Shown one piece after another: positions 6,061 through 10,618 of a stretch of 10,618 nt of DNA (position 1 is the first letter of the stretch; each line of letters starts with the position of its first letter). The stretch comes from Solirubrobacterales bacterium. GTDB taxonomy: Bacteria; Actinomycetota; Thermoleophilia; Solirubrobacterales; 70-9. The stretch lies in contig JASLIG010000122.1 of NCBI GenBank assembly GCA_030152805.1, positions 1-10,618 on the forward strand. The letters are read 5' to 3'. The notes under the pieces are model-generated. The model was not told the origin of the DNA and ran no database searches. It saw nothing but the letters and a program-made list of their open reading frames with translations. A program made the position numbers and the translations under genes.

Positions 6061-7017
6061 CTAGGGCAAGACGATCTCGGCGTGGATCGTGCGGTGGTCG
6101 CTGCCGGACAGGTCGTCGACGCCGTAATCGGCGATGCCGAGCCGGCGGTCTGCCAGGACGTGGTCGATCGTGACCGACGGGGGCATGAAGCGGTGCCCCA
6201 TGGTGGGCCAGGTCGGCTCCAGCCCCTTGCCGGTCACGTCGCCGGCGTCGTGGTAACCGCCGTCGATGACGTCGCGCAGCTCGGCTTGGTCGAGGGTCGC
6301 GTTGAAGTCCCCGGCCAGCACCCAGGGGGTTGCCCCCACGGCGGGCGGAAGGCTTTCCAGCTCGGCCTTCCAGGTGCCGATCTCACCGCTCACCGGCGCG
6401 TAGGGATGGACGCTGACCACGCGCAGGCGGCGGCCGTCCGGGAGGAGGACGCGCGCCCAGGGCATGCGGGAGGTGAGGCGAGCCCGGGGGTGCAACGGCT
6501 CCAGCGGCAGGCGCGAGTAGAGGCCGGCGCCGCTGGCGCCAGGGGCGGCGAGCAGCATCGCGTTGGGCAGGCGCGCGGCGATCCCGGACCTGCGCAGCCT
6601 GGAGACGAAGGACGGGGTCAGCTCCTCGACGCTGAGGACGTCGGGGTCGTAGCGGTCGACGAGAGCGAGGAGCGCCGCCGGGTCCGCGGTGCCGCGGTGG
6701 ACGTTGGCGGCGAGCACCGTGAACGTCTCGTGACCCGCCGCCCTGGCGGCGGAGCTGCCGATCGCGCGCGGCAGGACCACGATGGCGAGGCAGAGCGTGG
6801 CGAGCGCCGCGACGGCGGCGGCGCTCCAGTTGCGCAGCGCCGTGGCGACGCCGGCGACGAGCAGCGCCGCGATCGCGGCGTAGGGGGTAAAGGCCATCAT
6901 CGGAACCAGCGGGTAGCCCCGCTCGAGGCCGAAGATCCGGACCACGGTCCAGGCAGCGATCGGTACCACCGCCACCCAGATCCACCAGTAGCGGCGCGCT
7001 CCGGAGCGGCTCAGCAA
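6061..7017 (-). CDS. Membrane-anchored endonuclease/exonuclease/phosphatase (EEP) family protein
   Basis: A 318-residue protein with about three N-terminal membrane segments (roughly 11-29, 38-60 and 64-83) followed by an EEP domain from residue 98. Metal-binding and catalytic motifs are present: ANVHRG (N105), SVEEL (E131), VSVHPYAP (H204), GDFNAT (D237, N239), IDHVLAD (D285, H286) and GSDHRT (D307, H308). This layout is common in actinobacterial membrane phosphodiesterases whose substrate may be a nucleic acid, a phosphoinositide-like lipid or sphingomyelin-like; the sequence does not decide. The domain is probably extracytoplasmic. The start is TTG at 7015-7017, one base after the TGA of the gene above (7019-7021), suggesting translational coupling. 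It keeps a basic N-terminus before the first membrane segment. It is the last gene of the four-gene minus-strand cluster. Confidence 0.9.
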   Translation of the reverse strand: MLSRSGARRYWWIWVAVVPIAAWTVVRIFGLERGYPLVPMMAFTPYAAIAALLVAGVATALRNWSAAAVAALATLCLAIVVLPRAIGSSAARAAGHETFTVLAANVHRGTADPAALLALVDRYDPDVLSVEELTPSFVSRLRRSGIAARLPNAMLLAAPGASGAGLYSRLPLEPLHPRARLTSRMPWARVLLPDGRRLRVVSVHPYAPVSGEIGTWKAELESLPPAVGATPWVLAGDFNATLDQAELRDVIDGGYHDAGDVTGKGLEPTWPTMGHRFMPPSVTIDHVLADRRLGIADYGVDDLSGSDHRTIHAEIVLP

Positions 7018-7018
7018 G

Positions 7019-8008
7019 TCAGCCGTCCGAGAAGGGCTGGATCGGGACGCCGTGGTCGGTCTCGCGCATACCGAACTCGTAGGCTGCGCCGGCGCTGAGG
7101 AACAGGTGGCGCGCCGGTTGCGCCGGCCGTTCGACAGTCAGCTCGAGGTTCGACACCGAGCAGTTGACCGTGTGGTGCTCGGGTCCCTTGGGGTCGGCGT
7201 AGACCCAGCCGACGAAGTCCTTCCGCGGTGCCGAGACGCGGCCGCGGACGACGAGGTCGCGGCCCGGCAGGGTGAACTCGCACGCCGTGGGGGAGGCCTC
7301 GATCGAAGCAGAGCGGATCTGGCCGAAGCCGCCGAGCCGGTGGGCCACGCCGTCGAGCACAAGCATTCCCGAGGGGACCCAGGGCGTCGTCCAGGGGCCG
7401 ATCTTGATCCGCGCCGCGCCGGCGTCGAAGTAGGTGTCGGCGTCCTCGGCGAAGCCGGTCCCCTCGAGCCAGACCCAGCGCTCGGCGTGCTCGCTGCCCC
7501 AGTTGTGGCCGATCATCCCCGGCCAGCCGTCGAGCTCGATCGCCTCGCCGTCGAGCTCGAGCCGGCCGTTGAAGCGGGCGTTGGGGAAGGGCGCAACGAA
7601 CTTGGTGCGCGGCAGCGGCGCCTCGTACAGCCAGTCGGCCGGCAGGTACTTGCAGGGCTCGGCGTCGCCGGCGAAGGTGAGCTCCCAGCTGGCGTTGAGG
7701 GCATCCGTCTCGATTGAGCCGCTCGCCCGTCCCGGCCCGATCTCGGCCCCGCCGACCCTGATCCAGGCGCCGACCGGAGCGGAGAGCTCCGCCGCCGGAA
7801 CCGTCACCTTGGTCGCCCGCGGACCCTCGGCGTCGCGGTCGAAGAAGGTGAACCAGATCGAGGCGGTGGGCTCGTCGCCGGGCCGCTTGTGCACGGTGTG
7901 GCGGATCCAGATCCCCTGGCCGCCACCCGGCCGACAGGCCTTGACGTAGAAGCTCTCGTAGTGGCCGGCCCTGGCCGCGATCTTCGGGAAGCGCGCCCCT
8001 TCGTCCAT
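7019..8008 (-). CDS. CrtC/AttH-like lipocalin-fold protein of unknown function
   Basis: A complete 329-residue protein without a signal peptide or membrane segment. The pattern HYESFYVKA (16-24), GIWIRHTVH (32-40), SIWFTFFD (50-57), then a central GMIGHNWGSEHAERWVWLEG (164-183) and a C-terminal repeat of beta-rich segments (GWVYAD, NCSVSNLEL) recalls the hydroxyneurosporene synthase (CrtC)/AttH/tocopherol-cyclase-like double lipocalin group. Those proteins bind lipidic or isoprenoid ligands and some hydrate double bonds. I recognise the fold type by eye only. No carotenoid gene is nearby, so CrtC activity should not be assumed. The ATG at 8006-8008 has AGGG seven bases upstream. It follows ychF by 47 bp on the same strand, and its TGA lies one base from the EEP gene's TTG. 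Confidence 0.6.
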   Translation of the reverse strand: MDEGARFPKIAARAGHYESFYVKACRPGGGQGIWIRHTVHKRPGDEPTASIWFTFFDRDAEGPRATKVTVPAAELSAPVGAWIRVGGAEIGPGRASGSIETDALNASWELTFAGDAEPCKYLPADWLYEAPLPRTKFVAPFPNARFNGRLELDGEAIELDGWPGMIGHNWGSEHAERWVWLEGTGFAEDADTYFDAGAARIKIGPWTTPWVPSGMLVLDGVAHRLGGFGQIRSASIEASPTACEFTLPGRDLVVRGRVSAPRKDFVGWVYADPKGPEHHTVNCSVSNLELTVERPAQPARHLFLSAGAAYEFGMRETDHGVPIQPFSDG

Positions 8009-8055
8009 GCTCGAACCCTAGAGCCAACGACCCAAGTGGGAGCTAAAGGGGGGAG

Positions 8056-9129
8056 CTAGACCTTGATGGTTATTACGTCGCCGTCCTCGACGACGTAATC
8101 GCGCCCCTCGATGCGGAGCGAGCCCTTGTCGCGTGCCGGCGCGTAGCCGCCGCACTCGACCAGCTCGCGCCAGCCGATCGCCTCGGCCTTGACGAAGGCG
8201 TCCTGGATCTCAGTGTGGATCGAGCCGGCCGCCTCCCAGGCGGTCGAGCCGCGGGCGAGCGGCCGGGCGACGGCTTCCTTGTCCTCGCCGGCGGTGAAGA
8301 AGGTGATCAGGTCGAGCAGGTCGTAAGCGGCCCGCACCAGGCGGGCGAGGCCCGAGCCCTCGACGCCGTAGGACTCACGCATCTCCTCCGCTTCTGCCGG
8401 ATCGAGCTCGGCCAGCTCGCCCTCGATGCGGGCGCTGACCGCGACCACGCCGGCGCCGACCGCCTCGGCGTGCTCGACCACGCCCGCGGGCGCCTCGGCG
8501 TCGCCCTCGTCGACGTTGGCGACGTAGAGGACCGGCTTCGAGGTCAGCGCCTGCAGGTTGCGCGGCCCCTGCGCGGCAGCGTCGGGCACCGGGACCGAGC
8601 GGGCGGGCTTGCCCTCGGCGAGCGCCGCGACCACCCGCTCGAGCCAGTCGCGCTCGGCGATCGCCTCGGCATCGCCCGACCTGGCGCCCTTGCGCACGCG
8701 GTCGAGGCGGCGTTCGGCCCCCTCGTAGTCGGAGAGGACCAGCTCGGTCTCGATCGTCTCGATGTCGGCGAGGGGGTCGACGCGGCCGTCCGGATGCGGC
8801 ACGCCGGAGTCGGCGTGGCAGCGCACCACGTGGCAGATCGCGTCGGTCTCGCGGATCGAGGCAAGGAACCGGTTGCCGAGCCCCTCCCCCTCCGAGGCGC
8901 CCTTGACCAGGCCGGCGATGTCGTGGAAGGCGATCGTCGCCGGCACCAGCTCGGAGGCCCTGACGGTGGCGGCAACCCGTTCGAGCCGCTCGTCGGGCAC
9001 CTGGGCGATCGCCACGTTGGGCTCGATCGTGGTGAAGGGGTAGTCGCCGGTTTGGGCTCCCCCCTGGGTGAGCGCGTTGAAGAGGGTCGACTTGCCCGCG
9101 TTGGGCAGCCCGACGATCCCGACCTTCAT
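8056..9129 (-). CDS. ychF: YchF, redox-regulated Obg-family P-loop ATPase/GTPase
   Basis: A 357-residue cytosolic protein, close to the family's usual length of about 363. The Walker A/G1 is GLPNAGKS (7-14), with the effector segment DYPFTTIEPN (29-38), G3 DIAGL (70-74) and IRETDAICHVVRC, typical of YchF. The G4 motif is NVDE (205-208) instead of NKxD, the change that lets YchF/OLA1 bind ATP. A helical insert lies at about 120-195, and the C-terminal TGS domain covers about 274-357 (ITFFTAGE, STAWEAAGSIH, DYVVEDGD). YchF binds ribosomes and is linked to stress and translation control. The ATG at 9127-9129 has a strong AGAGGAGG nine bases upstream, 19 bp after the PAP2 stop, consistent with co-transcription. 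Confidence 0.97.
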   Translation of the reverse strand: MKVGIVGLPNAGKSTLFNALTQGGAQTGDYPFTTIEPNVAIAQVPDERLERVAATVRASELVPATIAFHDIAGLVKGASEGEGLGNRFLASIRETDAICHVVRCHADSGVPHPDGRVDPLADIETIETELVLSDYEGAERRLDRVRKGARSGDAEAIAERDWLERVVAALAEGKPARSVPVPDAAAQGPRNLQALTSKPVLYVANVDEGDAEAPAGVVEHAEAVGAGVVAVSARIEGELAELDPAEAEEMRESYGVEGSGLARLVRAAYDLLDLITFFTAGEDKEAVARPLARGSTAWEAAGSIHTEIQDAFVKAEAIGWRELVECGGYAPARDKGSLRIEGRDYVVEDGDVITIKV

Positions 9130-9148
9130 GAGGCGCCGCCTCCTCTGC

Positions 9149-9643
9149 TCATAGCGAGAGCGGCACGATCAGGCCCAGGACGACGCCGAGAACGGCGCCG
9201 GCGAGGACGTCGGACGGGTAGTGCATGCCGAGATAGGGGCGGCCGAGCGAGAGGGCGAGGGCCAGGACGAAGGCCAATGCCCCCCAGGCATCGACCCGCG
9301 TCATCGCGGTGGCCACGGCAAACGAAGAGGTGGCGTGCGCCGAGGGGAAGCTGAGCGAGCTGGGCGCGCCGCCGAGCGGCGGCAGCCCCTCCAGCACCGG
9401 CCGCGGCCGCTTGACGAGCAGCTTGATCAGGTAGTTGAGCGCGATCGCAACCGGCGCGATCAGCGCACAGATGAACCAAGATTCCCCGTTCGAATCGGTC
9501 GCGGCCAGCACGACCAGGCAGAGCCCCACCCAAATCGCCCCGTTGTTCCCGGCCTTCCCCAGCGCTTTCGCAGCTTTCTCCAAGCCGGGCGCGTGCCCGC
9601 GTGTTCGCATCGCGTGGAGAAGCTTTAGATCGAGTTCGGACAT
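9149..9643 (-). CDS. PAP2-superfamily membrane phosphatase
   Basis: A 164-residue integral membrane protein with the three PAP2 acid phosphatase motifs: KLLVKRPRP (K74, R81, P82; KxxxxxxRP), FPSAHA (99-104, with PSAH in place of PSGH, H103) and SLGRPYLGMHYPSD (R135, H141, D145; the usual SR has become S-L-G-R). Membrane segments lie at about 37-48, 57-75, 105-130 and 147-163. PSAH-type actinobacterial members include polyprenyl-linked sugar phosphatases such as the decaprenylphosphoryl-phosphoribose phosphatase candidate, so a lipid-phosphate substrate in envelope synthesis is plausible but unproven. The start is ATG at 9641-9643 with no clear Shine-Dalgarno. It is the first gene of the minus-strand cluster and is divergent from the BtrH-like gene across 54 bp. 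Confidence 0.92.
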   Translation of the reverse strand: MSELDLKLLHAMRTRGHAPGLEKAAKALGKAGNNGAIWVGLCLVVLAATDSNGESWFICALIAPVAIALNYLIKLLVKRPRPVLEGLPPLGGAPSSLSFPSAHATSSFAVATAMTRVDAWGALAFVLALALSLGRPYLGMHYPSDVLAGAVLGVVLGLIVPLSL

Positions 9644-9697
9644 TCGGTCGGGCAGGATAGGGCGTCACTCCACCCCACGGTCGATCAGAATGGGTCC

Positions 9698-10618
9698 ATG
9701 CTCACCGTCCCGGGATACGTCCACACCCCCGGCCACCACTGCGGCAGCACCGCCTTGCGGAACCTGCTGGCGTTCCACGGGGTCGAGATCAGCGAGGAGA
9801 TGGCGTTCGGACTCGGGGCCGGGGCTTGCTTCTACTACGTGGCGCTCGAGGACGCTTCGCCAAGCCGCTGGTTCAACGGCCGCACCGCGCGTCTGGAGGA
9901 GAGCTTCAGCGAGCTGACTGGGGCGGCGCTGGATCTGCAGACGTTCGAGGAGGGCGACAACGGCGCCTGGGACGCGGCGCGCGGGCAGGTCGACGCCGGC
10001 AACCCCGTCCTCCTGCTCACCGACCTCTATTACCTCGACCACTACGGCAACTCGGCCCACTTCCCCGGCCACGCCGTCGTCCTGGCGGGATACGACGACG
10101 AGCATGTTCACCTCTCCGACACCGGCTTCGACGAGCTGCAGGTAACGACGTCGATCGAGGCCCTCGACCGCGCCCGCCACAGCCAGCATCCCGCCTACCC
10201 GCTCGCCGGTCACATGTTCACCGCCTCGGGGGCGGTCACCCAGGAGCAGCTGCGCGAGGCGATCCCGGCGGCGATCGAGCGGGCGGCCCGGGGGATGGTC
10301 GAGCCCGAGTTCCGCGAATTCTCCGGCCTCGACGCCGTCGAGCGTCTCGCCGCCGAGGCGGGCAGCTGGCCCGAGGTCGCCGAGGACTGGCAGTGGTGCG
10401 CCCGCTTCGGCTCCCAGGTGATTGAGCGGCGCGGTACCGGCGGCGGGGCCTTCCGCCTCATGTACTCGCGCTTCCTCGAGGAGGCGGGGCGGCCGGAGGC
10501 GGCGCTGGCAGCAGATGCGGCCGCACGCTGGACCGAGCTGGCCGGAGCCTTCCGCGCCGCCAGCGAGCACGACAATCCCGTTGCCGCGCTCTGGCAGGAG
10601 ATCGACGGTGCCGCCCAT
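9698..10618 (+). CDS. BtrH N-terminal/DUF4872-type protein, 3' end outside window
   Basis: An uninterrupted frame of 307 codons from ATG 9698 to the window edge, with no stop reached. The N-terminal half has the papain-like BtrH_N pattern: GHHCGSTALRNLLAFHG (12-28) with candidate nucleophile C15, the GLGAGACFYY loop (38-47), HFPGHAVVLAGYDDE (121-135) with H125, and LSDTGF (139-144) with D141. The second half (about 180-307, alanine- and glutamate-rich helices, WPEVAEDW) fits DUF4872. BtrH itself transfers an acyl chain from an acyl carrier protein onto ribostamycin in butirosin biosynthesis. Relatives with this architecture occur widely outside antibiotic clusters, so the substrate is unknown. 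The start is supported because the conserved HCGST motif begins right after it; upstream there is only a weak GGG. The opposite strand is also open here (9665-10618), but that frame lacks protein-like motifs. Confidence 0.85.
   Translation, partial: MLTVPGYVHTPGHHCGSTALRNLLAFHGVEISEEMAFGLGAGACFYYVALEDASPSRWFNGRTARLEESFSELTGAALDLQTFEEGDNGAWDAARGQVDAGNPVLLLTDLYYLDHYGNSAHFPGHAVVLAGYDDEHVHLSDTGFDELQVTTSIEALDRARHSQHPAYPLAGHMFTASGAVTQEQLREAIPAAIERAARGMVEPEFREFSGLDAVERLAAEAGSWPEVAEDWQWCARFGSQVIERRGTGGGAFRLMYSRFLEEAGRPEAALAADAAARWTELAGAFRAASEHDNPVAALWQEIDGAAH

Noticed and set aside
7011..8027. 338-codon minus-strand frame overlapping the lipocalin-like gene in another frame
   Set aside because: The translation is Arg/Gly-rich and low-complexity, whereas the 7019-8008 frame gives a balanced protein with aromatic beta-strand patterns.
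8038..8058. Direct repeat GGGAGCTA after ychF
   Set aside because: Two 8-nt copies 13 nt apart, one overlapping the ychF stop, with no hairpin or promoter context. This is compatible with chance.
8215..9354. 379-codon open frame on the plus strand
   Set aside because: It is antisense to ychF and the PAP2 gene, both unambiguous. It is a GC-rich antisense shadow.
9665..10618. Minus-strand frame open to the window edge (317 codons)
   Set aside because: It is opposite the BtrH-like gene. The plus frame carries HCGST and GHAVVLAGYDD motifs, while the minus translation is motif-free.

Overview
The window is GC-rich and almost fully coding, with short intergenic gaps, GTG/TTG starts beside ATG, and actinobacterial-type proteins (a TIGR03767-type metallophosphoesterase, a SpoIID/LytB-domain protein with an N-terminal GHG motif, a BtrH/DUF4872-type protein). 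This suggests a high-GC actinomycete, possibly Thermoleophilia/Solirubrobacterales-like. That placement is inferred from gene flavour only; there is no rRNA or other marker here. I see no tRNA, rRNA, CRISPR array or insertion sequence.

Layout. (i) 1-318, plus: C-terminal end of an aspartase/fumarase-superfamily lyase, followed by a perfect 17-bp hairpin (333-369) that separates it from a convergent gene. (ii) 380-3785, minus: an aldehyde dehydrogenase transcribed toward a secreted or membrane-anchored metallophosphoesterase. (iii) 3808-4917, plus: an exported SpoIID/LytB-domain protein, divergent from the dehydrogenase across only 22 bp. (iv) 4914-6030: a RES toxin and a Xre/MbcA/ParS-type antitoxin, divergently transcribed from a 178-bp AT-richer region with overlapping candidate promoters. 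(v) 6061-9643, minus: a four-gene same-strand cluster, in transcription order PAP2 phosphatase, ychF, a CrtC/AttH-like lipocalin-fold protein and a membrane-anchored endonuclease/exonuclease/phosphatase-family enzyme. (vi) 9698-10618, plus: the N-terminal 307 codons of a BtrH/DUF4872-type protein that runs off the window.

The item most worth a second look is the toxin-antitoxin pair. RES-Xre modules are normally co-directional operons with the antitoxin first. Here the two genes are head-to-head, so their balance would have to be set by a shared bidirectional regulatory region. That region contains a good promoter for the antitoxin, a weaker overlapping one for the toxin, and repeated ATGTC/ACAT elements that could be antitoxin operators. 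The antitoxin stop codon also overlaps the stop of the convergent SpoIID-like gene by 4 nt.

The rest is housekeeping and cell-envelope material. The dehydrogenase oxidises an unknown aldehyde. The metallophosphoesterase, SpoIID-like protein, PAP2 enzyme and membrane-anchored EEP enzyme all act at or outside the membrane. YchF is a universal ribosome-associated P-loop NTPase.
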